Source: Clostridia bacterium (GTDB taxonomy: Bacteria > Bacillota > Clostridia > Oscillospirales > Acutalibacteraceae). Taken from it: 64,000 nucleotides of DNA. This document shows, piece after piece, positions 38,556 through 46,878 of this stretch. The notes beneath the pieces were generated by a model, which was not told the DNA's origin, did no database searches, and was given only the letters and a program-made list of their open reading frames with translations. The first letter of the stretch is position 1, and every line of letters starts with the position of its first letter. The translations under genes were made by a program, and so were the position numbers. The stretch lies in the NCBI GenBank assembly GCA_017440755.1, contig JAFSGP010000004.1, positions 1 to 64,000 of the forward strand, in the 5' to 3' direction.

Positions 38556-41432
38556 TTAGAACAACAACCGATAGTCCGCATAGATCTCGTTCCAGTCGGC
38601 GTAGTCCGCCGCCAGATACACCAGCCCGTCGGTTACCACCGACAGGCTGTGGGCTACCTCCGCCTCAAAGCCGGAGCCGACAATGGGAGCATAGCCGTTC
38701 TGCCGATTGCCCGCCGCCGTACGGGTGGGGGCAGACAGGAACAGGTGCCGCAGCGGGAAATCCTCCCCAATCTCCTCCGGGGTATGGGGACTGTTGTGCC
38801 GCAGGGAAATCCCTGCCGAGGTGCACCAGCCAAGCTCCACCCCGTCGGTGTCAACCGCCGCCTTATACTGGGTGGCGATGGGCATCGTCAGCCCGCGGTT
38901 GCGACAGATGAGAATGGCCTCGGTGCCTGCCAATTTCTCTCCGATATAGCGATACACCGCGGGCAAATAGTCCCGCAAATGCTCCGGTCCGGGGGTGGTG
39001 GAAACCACCACGGCCTCTAAAGGATACTGTACCACTTTTTCCAGTATCAGGTCAAGCCTTTTGTAAGATTCTGCCAATATTTTCGGGTATTTTTCATGAA
39101 AAGACAAATCGGGGAACCAATTCATCAGGCGGGTCAGGTCCACCGCCACTTTTATGCCCACCCGACGCAGGTAATCCGCCTCTTTTTTGACCGTTTCGAG
39201 GTCGGTGCGCTCTACGTAGGTGGCGTCCACCAGTACCGCATCAAAATACTGGTCAAAAGAGGGGGTCTCCAACAGAAAATCCTGTATACTGCGACTGCCG
39301 ATGGGCATTTTTACGCCCACAGAGGGGGTGGGAGCGGGATTGCTCTCCGCCTGCAGCTCCACCCCACAGTCAGTGGTCACCGTATACAGATGTACGTCCC
39401 CCGCGGCGATGGTGTAGGCACCCTCCCCGATCGGGTCGTCTGATACGGTAACGCAGGCGGGGTAATATCCCACCGCCTTGTCAGCGCCGTCCTCCATGGG
39501 AATCCGCTGTGCCGCAGACAGACCCAGGGGGGACGTCAAATCATACTTCTGTGCCGCATAGGTGTTATTCACCACCTGCAGCATAAAGGTGTTTTCCTCT
39601 TTCACCGTCACCATATACTGCAGGTCACGGTTGGTGGGCTTTACCAACGCCAGACGGTCGTACAGGTCGCCCAGATACGCCTTGACAAAGGGGGTCAGGT
39701 CGTAGGGACGGGTGATGGGATTATTCCGCAGGTTGGCGGGGGTGGGATTCTCGTCCGCCACCTCCAGCCCGTCCTCGGTGAGCAGCACCGTCACCCTGCC
39801 CGCGCCACGGGTGACGGTATACAGTGCCGGCTGTCCCTCCACCATTGCCTCCACCACCGCATCGGCGGTGAGGGTGGCGGATAATAGACGCAGGTCCTTC
39901 ACAGGGTAAGTATTACCACCGTAGAGGGCGAACCCGCTCACCGAACGGGTCTTGCCCGTCTGCTCCAGACCGAAATAGGTCAGATAGTCCTCGTCGTAGG
40001 CGGACAGGGTCTGCGCCGCCTGCAACAGGGCGGAGGCGCACACCACCAGATGCCCGCCCTCCTCGGTGAAGCGGCGCAGTTTATCATACACCTCTAAGGT
40101 GATACCCGTGCCATTGGTTACCAGCATCAGGGGATAGCGACGCAGTACCGCACCGTCCGCATCGCTGAGCAACACGTCGGTCAATTCGCCGTAGGGGGTA
40201 GCGGTGAGGAATCCGCTCTCGTCCTCGTAAAAACCGGCATTCTCGTAGCCGGGATACAGCATAGAAAACAGCGCATGCAGCTGGTGGTCACCCGCTCCGT
40301 AGGGGATACTGCCCCACACCTCGTACAGCTTGGGAGTGTACAGGAAACGGGGAGGATTCCACCCCGCAAAGGTGTCGGTCATCACCGCCACAGGGGTGTA
40401 CATCACACCGGGGTAGCCCAGCTTGTTAATCAGCCGATTGGCATACTGCTGCACCTCGCCGATGGGAGAAATCTCCCCCGGCTGTGCCGCCATCTCGGGG
40501 GTCACCAGACCCAGCACGTGCCGCTCGCTGTCGTCATTGCAGAACCAGCCGTTCTCATACCCCAAAAAGACGCAGTTGTACATATACTCGTTCCACAGGA
40601 TACGGCGCATCAGACTCAGGCTGGTGCCGCTGTCCGCACTGCCCCGCTCCCCTGCATCGGGGACGAACTCCGGTCCGTAGGTCTTATAGCTGTTGAGATT
40701 CCACACCGACACGTTGCCGGAGGTGAGCAGCCCGTACTGCTTGGAGGCGCCACGAATAAAAGCATACCACATCTGGGGGTTGGGCAGAGCCTGTGCCGCC
40801 TCGCAGGACAGCAGGGTGGCATACCCACTGCGGGCATAGTAATGCACCAAAGCGGAGGAGCACAGCACCGTCATACAGTTATGGCTGTCCGCCGCAATGC
40901 GGCTGTGCCACCGCTCGAAGTTCTTGCACTGCTCCACGCGGGTCTTGGGGTGGACGGCGGCGTCCTCACGGCTGACAAAGGCGCCGATATACCGACCGTC
41001 CTGCTCCCCCATCTCGTAGCCAAAGAAGCGGTCGCCCAGCTCCGCCATCAGGCGGTTATGCACCCGCTCGCTGACGGAAAACTCGCCCCAGGTATTGGTG
41101 GCAAGGTTCGCCTCGGCGCCCGGCTCGTAGCCCCAGGCGCCGTAGAGATACAGCCCTCTGTCCCGCACCGCGTCAATGAGCTCGTCCACGTTCTCCGACA
41201 GAAAGTCCTTCCAGTTGAGCCAAAAACACCTGCCAATCTCATGCTGCACCGTGTAGCGGTCCAGCTCGTTGTCGATGCAAACCATACGCCCTGTGGCGGG
41301 GTCCACCGTCACAAAGCGGGAAGCGGAAAACTGCACCTTGTTATCCATGGTGTCATAGGTTACCGCCTTAGCGGCCCGTTTTTCATACCGCGGGTATTTT
41401 TTGGGGTCCACGTAGTGTCGGTACGCTTTCAT
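38556..41432 (-). CDS. Uncharacterised glycosidase-like protein, long cytosolic form (paralogue 4)
   Basis: 958 aa, no signal peptide, family not recognised. It shares with the other long forms GYEMGEQDGRYIG, E211 in SCEAAQ, RGASKQYG (228-235), GNVSVW, E293 in GYENGWF, ATPYGELTDVLLSD, FTEEGGHLVVCAS and YMVTVKEENTFMLQVVNNT. The C-terminal barrel-like domain begins FDQYFDAVLVDATYVER. It is closest to its upstream neighbour (both use MK-Y-HY-DPKKYP and DNKVQF near the start). ATG at 41432 follows GAGGTGA; the gap to the upstream gene is 11 bases. Its copy of the GH42-like domain lacks any obvious catalytic motif, as is usual for that domain. Confidence 0.7.
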   Translation of the reverse strand: MKAYRHYVDPKKYPRYEKRAAKAVTYDTMDNKVQFSASRFVTVDPATGRMVCIDNELDRYTVQHEIGRCFWLNWKDFLSENVDELIDAVRDRGLYLYGAWGYEPGAEANLATNTWGEFSVSERVHNRLMAELGDRFFGYEMGEQDGRYIGAFVSREDAAVHPKTRVEQCKNFERWHSRIAADSHNCMTVLCSSALVHYYARSGYATLLSCEAAQALPNPQMWYAFIRGASKQYGLLTSGNVSVWNLNSYKTYGPEFVPDAGERGSADSGTSLSLMRRILWNEYMYNCVFLGYENGWFCNDDSERHVLGLVTPEMAAQPGEISPIGEVQQYANRLINKLGYPGVMYTPVAVMTDTFAGWNPPRFLYTPKLYEVWGSIPYGAGDHQLHALFSMLYPGYENAGFYEDESGFLTATPYGELTDVLLSDADGAVLRRYPLMLVTNGTGITLEVYDKLRRFTEEGGHLVVCASALLQAAQTLSAYDEDYLTYFGLEQTGKTRSVSGFALYGGNTYPVKDLRLLSATLTADAVVEAMVEGQPALYTVTRGAGRVTVLLTEDGLEVADENPTPANLRNNPITRPYDLTPFVKAYLGDLYDRLALVKPTNRDLQYMVTVKEENTFMLQVVNNTYAAQKYDLTSPLGLSAAQRIPMEDGADKAVGYYPACVTVSDDPIGEGAYTIAAGDVHLYTVTTDCGVELQAESNPAPTPSVGVKMPIGSRSIQDFLLETPSFDQYFDAVLVDATYVERTDLETVKKEADYLRRVGIKVAVDLTRLMNWFPDLSFHEKYPKILAESYKRLDLILEKVVQYPLEAVVVSTTPGPEHLRDYLPAVYRYIGEKLAGTEAILICRNRGLTMPIATQYKAAVDTDGVELGWCTSAGISLRHNSPHTPEEIGEDFPLRHLFLSAPTRTAAGNRQNGYAPIVGSGFEAEVAHSLSVVTDGLVYLAADYADWNEIYADYRLLF

Positions 41433-41443
41433 CGGAAATCACC

Positions 41444-44314
41444 TCAACCAAACAGATAGCGATAGTCGGCATACACCTCGTCCCAGTCGGCGTAATCCGC
41501 CGCCAGATACACATCACCCTCTACCTTGTCCAGAGCCGCTTTAATCTCCGCCTCAAAGCCGGAGCCAACCACGGGAATGTTACCGTTCTGGGGATTGCCG
41601 GTCACCGTAAAGGTGGGGGCGGACAGCAACAGAGCGGAGAAGGTGTACTCCTTCTTCACCTCGTCCACGTCCAGCGGACCGGGGATACGATGCCCCAAGG
41701 CGGCAGAGGTATCCCACGCCAGGGACACGCCCGCCATCTCCGCTACGGGACCTAACTGCCCCGCCATATTGGTGGTAATGCCGCGGTTGCGGCAATAAAG
41801 TTTTATATCCGCAGGCAGCTTCTCCAGCAGATACGCCGCCAAATCCTGCAGCGCCAGACCCATATCCGAGCCGCCGGTGTTACTGGGCAGGTTGCGGGCG
41901 ATAAAGACGGCGTCTCCGTCGTACAGAGCGTATTTATCCAAAATCTTATCCAAACGGGCAAAGGAAGCCGCCCGCATCTCAGGATACTCGCGGTCAAACC
42001 GCAAATCGGGGAAGGTGTTGAGCATACGGGTGAAATCCACCGACAGCTTAACGCCGTAGCGGTGCAGCCACGCTGCCTCCTCCGCCAGGAACTCCTTATC
42101 CATTCGCTCCAGATAGTAGGCGTCCACCAGCAGCGTATCGAAATACTGCTCAAAGGAGGGGTGCTCAATAAGGAAATCGCGGATACTCATCACGTCCATG
42201 GGCAGCTTGACACCTACCTTGCGGTCACGGGCGACAGGCAGGCTTTCCGCCTGCAGCTCCAGCGCCGTAGCCACCGTGATCTCGTACATCACCACGTCAC
42301 CTGCGGCGATGGTATAGGCACCCTCACCCGCCACAGCGGTGGGATCCACCTCCACACAGGCGGGATAGTAACCCACCGTATCCTGCACGTTATCCTCAAT
42401 GAGGATAGGTTTGATGGCGGCAATGCCCACATCGCCGCCCACAATATCATACCGCTGGGCAGTGAAGGTATTGTTGGTCACCTGCAGCAGCAGAGTGTTC
42501 TCGTCCTTGACGGTGACGATATATTGCAGTTCCTCGTTGGTGGGTTTCACCAGCGTGTAGCTGTCGAAGCAGTCGCCCAGATACCGCTCCACAAAGGGAG
42601 TCCAGGCGTAAGCCTGGGGAATGGGCTGCTCCTGCTCACGCGTGGCTACGGCGGGAGTCTCCTGCCGCTCCAGACCGCTCTCCGCCAGAATCACCGTCAC
42701 CTTGCCCGCTCCGTGAGCGGTGGTGAGAATAGCCGGCTTGCCCTCTACGGTGGCCTCCACCACCGCATCGGCGGCGGGAGCGGCATTCACGAGGGTTAGG
42801 TCGGACACCGGATACTCTTCGCCGCCATATACGGCGGTGCCGCTGACGGCGGTCTTGCCGCCCGCCATCTCGATGCCGCAGTAGGACAGCATCTCCTCAC
42901 GATTGGCCGCGTTCAGCACGGTGGGCGCCCACAGCACCAGATGCCCGCCATTATCCACAAAGCAGCGCACCTTGTCCTCTACCTCGGCGGTCAGTTCGGT
43001 GTCGTTGACCATTACCAGCATGCGATACTGGCCCAGAATCGCCGCGTCCGCATCGCTGAGCAACGCGTCCGCAATCTCGCCGTAGCGGGTCTTGCACAGG
43101 AAACCGGTCTCGTCAAAGAAGCGACCCGCGTCCTCGTAGCGAGGATACAGCATCGTAAACAGAGCGTGGGTCTGGAAGTCACCGGTGTTGTAGGGGATAT
43201 CGCCCCACACCTCGTACAGCTTGGGGCTGTACAGGTGGGAGGGCGGGTTCCAGCCCGCGTTGTAGTTCATCATAAACGCCACAGGGGTGTACATCACACC
43301 GGGGCGACCCAGGGAGTTAACCAGCTTGTTGGCATAGGTCTGCACCTGCCCGATGGGGGTGAAGCCTGCAGGAGCGTACACGTCCTCCGGCTTAACCGTG
43401 GAGAGAATATGGCTCTCGCTGTCGTCGTTGTCAAACCAGCTGTTCTCAAAGCCCAGGAACACGCAGTTATACATATACTCGTTCCACAGGATACGGCGCA
43501 TCAGGCTCAGGCTGGTGCCCTTGTCCGGCGCGCCGTTGGGCAGACCGGGTTCGCCGTAATACTTGTAGCCCGTCTTATTCCACACCGACACGTTGCCGGA
43601 GGGCAGAATCCCATACTGCTTGGAGGCACCACGGATAAAGGCGTACCACATCTGGGAGTTGGGCAGTGCCTGCGCCGCCTCGCAGGAGAGCAGAGTGGCA
43701 TAGCCGCCGCGGGCATAGTAGTGGATCAGCGCTAAAGAGGCGAGGATAGTCATCTTGTCGTGGAACAGGGTGGCCATCTGCCCGTGATAGTGGTCGAAGT
43801 TCTTCATCTGTCCCGTGCGGGTCTTGGGGTAAGCGGAGCCGTCCTCACGGCTGACGTAGGCGCCGATATAGCGCCCGTCCTGCTCGCCCATCTCGTAGCC
43901 GAAGAAGTTTTCTCCCATAATGGAGCGGATTTTCTCGTCCAGCTCCTTACTGTAGCGGAATTCGCCCCAAGAGGAGTCTACGTCGCAGCTCTTGATGCCG
44001 CCGGGCACAAAGCCCCAGCCGCCGTAGAGGTACAGATCGTGGGCTTTCAGCGCCTCGAGCATCTCCTCTACGTTATCCGCCAGAAAGTTTTTATAATGCA
44101 GCCAAAAACACCGACCCATATCGTAATCCCGAGTATACTTGCGAATGGTCTCCTCGATACCGTACAGACGGTTGGTCTTGGGGTCCAGCGGGAAGCTGCG
44201 GCACACCGCAAACTGCACCTTGTTATCCAGCAGTTCGTGAGTCACAGGCTTCTCCGCCCGCTTGCGATAGGTGGGGTATTTCTTGGGGTCTAAGTAATGG
44301 TTGTACACTTTCAT
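41444..44314 (-). CDS. Uncharacterised glycosidase-like protein, long cytosolic form (paralogue 5)
   Basis: 956 aa and the first gene of the run that continues down to 26.0 kb. Shared features are GYEMGEQDGRYIG, E212 in SCEAAQ, RGASKQYG (229-236), GNVSVW, E290 in GFENSWF, TRYGEIADALLSD, FVDNGGHLVLWAP and YIVTVKDENTLLLQVTNNT. The C-terminal barrel-like domain begins FEQYFDTLLVDAYYLER. The usual TPYG of the middle domain is TRYG here. ATG at 44314 has GAGGTGA upstream. Only 67 bases separate it from the terminator of the preceding lipoprotein gene, and no clear promoter is visible there, so read-through or a weak promoter must drive it. Confidence 0.7.
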   Translation of the reverse strand: MKVYNHYLDPKKYPTYRKRAEKPVTHELLDNKVQFAVCRSFPLDPKTNRLYGIEETIRKYTRDYDMGRCFWLHYKNFLADNVEEMLEALKAHDLYLYGGWGFVPGGIKSCDVDSSWGEFRYSKELDEKIRSIMGENFFGYEMGEQDGRYIGAYVSREDGSAYPKTRTGQMKNFDHYHGQMATLFHDKMTILASLALIHYYARGGYATLLSCEAAQALPNSQMWYAFIRGASKQYGILPSGNVSVWNKTGYKYYGEPGLPNGAPDKGTSLSLMRRILWNEYMYNCVFLGFENSWFDNDDSESHILSTVKPEDVYAPAGFTPIGQVQTYANKLVNSLGRPGVMYTPVAFMMNYNAGWNPPSHLYSPKLYEVWGDIPYNTGDFQTHALFTMLYPRYEDAGRFFDETGFLCKTRYGEIADALLSDADAAILGQYRMLVMVNDTELTAEVEDKVRCFVDNGGHLVLWAPTVLNAANREEMLSYCGIEMAGGKTAVSGTAVYGGEEYPVSDLTLVNAAPAADAVVEATVEGKPAILTTAHGAGKVTVILAESGLERQETPAVATREQEQPIPQAYAWTPFVERYLGDCFDSYTLVKPTNEELQYIVTVKDENTLLLQVTNNTFTAQRYDIVGGDVGIAAIKPILIEDNVQDTVGYYPACVEVDPTAVAGEGAYTIAAGDVVMYEITVATALELQAESLPVARDRKVGVKLPMDVMSIRDFLIEHPSFEQYFDTLLVDAYYLERMDKEFLAEEAAWLHRYGVKLSVDFTRMLNTFPDLRFDREYPEMRAASFARLDKILDKYALYDGDAVFIARNLPSNTGGSDMGLALQDLAAYLLEKLPADIKLYCRNRGITTNMAGQLGPVAEMAGVSLAWDTSAALGHRIPGPLDVDEVKKEYTFSALLLSAPTFTVTGNPQNGNIPVVGSGFEAEIKAALDKVEGDVYLAADYADWDEVYADYRYLFG

Positions 44315-44381
44315 TGCTATCACCTCATTGTTGAACGCCGATTTTTCTATCTGTATGCAAAGTCCCGTAGGACACTATGCC

Positions 44382-44439
44382 AAAAAAACAGTAAACGCCA
44401 CCGTCGGAACCGATTTTACTCTCTTCCGACAGTGGCGTT
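44382..44439 (-). terminator. Terminator of the first lipoprotein paralogue gene
   Basis: Minus strand AACGCCACTGTCGGAA pairs with TTCCGACGGTGGCGTT (one wobble), followed by TACTGTTTTTTT. It separates the surface-protein genes from the cytosolic enzyme genes. Confidence 0.88.
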
Positions 44440-44467
44440 CATAAAACAAAACTCCTTTGTAAAGTTA

Positions 44468-46642
44468 TTACCTTACTACAAACTCGATGACAGCAATCCC
44501 TCCGGGAGCCAACGTGACGGTCTGCTCCTTAGAAGCACTTAATTGATTGCCGCTTATCCAATCCTTTGCCGCCTTCACCGTTCCCTTGCCGGTGTAGGTG
44601 ACGTTGACATATTTCGTGTGGCTCTTATCCACCGTTTCGGCGGAATCGTAGGCCTTAAACACACCGTCGTTGTTGATGAGGGTCAGCACAAAGCCTTTGT
44701 CATTCACGTTGACGATGTACTGCACCCGCTCGTCGATGGAGAAGGGAATCTGCTCTTTCAGCAGGTCATCCATAATGGCTCCCAAACCGTCCACCTTATA
44801 GGCATCGCCGTAGACAATGACCTTGCCCTTGCCGATGCTACCTGTATTGCGATAGGTGGCGGGAAAATCCTTAGTATATGCAGAGTTGAGCACCAACGTA
44901 CCGCCGTTCTGCACATAATTGGTGTATTTGAGCCGCATGGTGGGGGTCAGGTCCACGTCGCCCGCCAGAATGATAACAGGATAGGTGTTCAGCACCTTTT
45001 CGTCCGCCCGATCGGTGAGAATATCCACCGTGTCGCCGTAGGGGGTATTCACCTGCTGTTTGCCGTCGTCCCGAACGTTCTGGTTGGGGTAATTGTTGGG
45101 GTACAGCAGACGGAACAGGTTGTCAATCATCCAGTCGCCCTCGGTGAACACAAACCGCTCGAACACCTTGTAGTTGCCGTCGTTGGCCATCCAATGACCA
45201 TAGGGCAGACCGTGGTCACGGGGAATCACGATACCGAAGGGCACCATCGTCACGCCGCGGTCGGGGTTACGCTGGGTGAAGGCGTAAAATTCCTGATTCA
45301 TCTTACCATGAGGTGTCAGAGTGTAACTGTCGCCCGCTTGGTTAAGGGTAGGATAGCAGGCGCTCTCTGCGCCGCCCTCGTTGATGAGCCACTGCGCACC
45401 GGACATATACGCCATATAATAGGCACGGCGGGCAGCGGAAACCGACTGCCCCGCATACTCGTGGTTAACCACGTTGGAGTGGAAGCTGTCGTCGTGGCGG
45501 TGCATGGTTTCGTCACCGGTGTAGTTAATCATGCCCGTCCAGTTCCACAGGCTGAAATCCACATACCACGCGTCCACGCCGCCCAGACCCATGGCCTCGT
45601 TATACTGCTTAGCCGCACCGCGGGTGAAAGCCACACTCAGCTGGGGAGCGTTCACGTTTGCACCTATTTCGCAACTGATATAGTCATACCCTGCCTCAGC
45701 AGTATAGTGCTGCCAACGGGTGAAACTATCCATCGAGGCATAAGCACCGAACGCCTGCGTTGCCATTTGACTCTTCAGCCACGCAATCACGTTGTCCGTT
45801 GCCTGTTTTCGATTGCTGGGCTCGCTGCCGTCAAGGCCTCCACCGTAGTTGCAGTGGCTTGGCCATTCAGCAGTATACAGAGAAGCATAAAAAGGAGATC
45901 CGGTATCTCCCAATTTTTGCTTATTTATCGTTATGCTGAGCAAGCCACGGTTGTACTGCTGCTTACCTAATATCTGCACCTGATAGACGAAATCCTTATC
46001 CTCATAGCCAAGGAAGCCCTTCATTTGCCACGCCTCCACGTTGCGAATGTAATCGCGAATCAGGCTGTTCGCAGGAACAGGGGGCTTAGTCACCGTTTCG
46101 TCCTCGTCATCGGCGGGAGGCGCTGTGGTGGGCTTCACATTGGTTGCCGACTGGGTAGGCGCCGTTCCCGACGTCGTGGGTAGATTCGCTCCACCGTCAT
46201 CGGCGGGAGGCGCTGTGGTGGGTTTCACATTGGTTACCGACTGGGTAGGCACCGTTCCCGACATCGTAGGTAGGTTGGGGTTATAGTCGTGGGCGGTGGG
46301 GCGCGTTGTGGTGGACGCAGTCACTCTGGTACGGGTGCCGGTGACCAGGTTTTTCGTGGTATGGGACGTACTGCCGCCGACGGCGGTGGCAGCCTGCGTA
46401 GTGGTGTTAGAAGACGACGTACTATCGTTCGTGTCCGCAGAGGTGGTATCGCCGCCCGTTTCCTGCGTGTCGGTATCCTCCCCCGCCGGCTGCTCTTCGG
46501 GAGCAGCTGTGGAAACGGAAATATCCGACGAATCGCTCTCGCTCGGCGCGGACACAGCGGGTTCGGTGCCGCAACCCACCAAGGAAAGCAGTATCCCCGC
46601 CATCAATAATAAGGAAATCATACGGATACTGTGAATCTTCAT
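44468..46642 (-). CDS. Lipoprotein glycosidase-like protein (paralogue 6)
   Basis: 724 aa. A lipoprotein signal (MKIHSIRM, hydrophobic core, lipobox LVGC with Cys24) is followed by a 165-residue Ser/Thr/Pro-rich tether. The tether includes a duplicated 30-residue unit (NLPT-SGT-PTQS-TNVKPTTAPPADD). The domain from about 195 on has E325 in SCEIGANVN, RGAAKQYN (341-348), DFSLWNW, RRAYYMAYMSGAQW, E422 in NEGGAES, NTPYGDTVDILTD, YVQNGGTLVLNSAYT and a beta domain (YIVNVNDKGFVLTLINNDG). It lacks the second barrel of the long forms and resembles the compact 507-aa protein. ATG at 46642 with GGGGAGG upstream; promoter at 46691-46719. It should act on the outer face of the membrane. Substrate unknown. 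Confidence 0.72.
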   Translation of the reverse strand: MKIHSIRMISLLLMAGILLSLVGCGTEPAVSAPSESDSSDISVSTAAPEEQPAGEDTDTQETGGDTTSADTNDSTSSSNTTTQAATAVGGSTSHTTKNLVTGTRTRVTASTTTRPTAHDYNPNLPTMSGTVPTQSVTNVKPTTAPPADDGGANLPTTSGTAPTQSATNVKPTTAPPADDEDETVTKPPVPANSLIRDYIRNVEAWQMKGFLGYEDKDFVYQVQILGKQQYNRGLLSITINKQKLGDTGSPFYASLYTAEWPSHCNYGGGLDGSEPSNRKQATDNVIAWLKSQMATQAFGAYASMDSFTRWQHYTAEAGYDYISCEIGANVNAPQLSVAFTRGAAKQYNEAMGLGGVDAWYVDFSLWNWTGMINYTGDETMHRHDDSFHSNVVNHEYAGQSVSAARRAYYMAYMSGAQWLINEGGAESACYPTLNQAGDSYTLTPHGKMNQEFYAFTQRNPDRGVTMVPFGIVIPRDHGLPYGHWMANDGNYKVFERFVFTEGDWMIDNLFRLLYPNNYPNQNVRDDGKQQVNTPYGDTVDILTDRADEKVLNTYPVIILAGDVDLTPTMRLKYTNYVQNGGTLVLNSAYTKDFPATYRNTGSIGKGKVIVYGDAYKVDGLGAIMDDLLKEQIPFSIDERVQYIVNVNDKGFVLTLINNDGVFKAYDSAETVDKSHTKYVNVTYTGKGTVKAAKDWISGNQLSASKEQTVTLAPGGIAVIEFVVR
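46107..46277. repeat. 90-base tandem repeat in the lipoprotein tether
   Basis: Two near-identical units with a 90-base period (46107 and 46197) encode the duplicated 30-residue part of the Thr/Pro-rich tether. Differences are scattered single bases. Confidence 0.85.
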
Positions 46643-46690
46643 GAAAGACGTCCTCCCCATGCTGTAATCTGCCGCCGTACGGCTACCAAA

Positions 46691-46719
46691 AATATACCAA
46701 AAAAAAGCAAAAAAGGCAA
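46691..46719 (-). promoter_or_regulatory. Promoter of lipoprotein paralogue 6
   Basis: Minus strand TTGCCT (46719-46714), 17 bases, TATATT (46696-46691). It lies after the hairpins that follow paralogue 7. Confidence 0.55.
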
Positions 46720-46771
46720 CACTTTCCTATTAATAAAACAGACATTTTCTACTGAAAACTTGCCTTTTTGA

Positions 46772-46846
46772 CATTTCCAAGCCCGAAATCTGCATAAAAA
46801 CCAATTTCGGGTTTGGAAATGCCCCAGCAGGAAAACCTGCCGGGGC
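46772..46846 (-). terminator. Double hairpin between the two lipoprotein genes
   Basis: GCCCCGGCAGG TTTT CCTGCTGGGGC (46846-46821, minus strand, one wobble) is followed directly by an 18-base inverted repeat with one mismatch (46804-46821 with 46772-46789). Together they form a compact structured 3' end of the paralogue 7 transcript. The T tracts are short, so this may stabilise mRNA as much as terminate it. Confidence 0.7.
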
Positions 46847-46878
46847 AAGTCAGTTGCTATTGATTCCGCAGTGAGGAA

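Noticed and set aside
27874-44314. Naming the long paralogues GH42 beta-galactosidases
   Set aside because: Only the domain order and the Rossmann-like segment are suggestive; I do not see GH42-specific active-site sequence, so the family is left unassigned.
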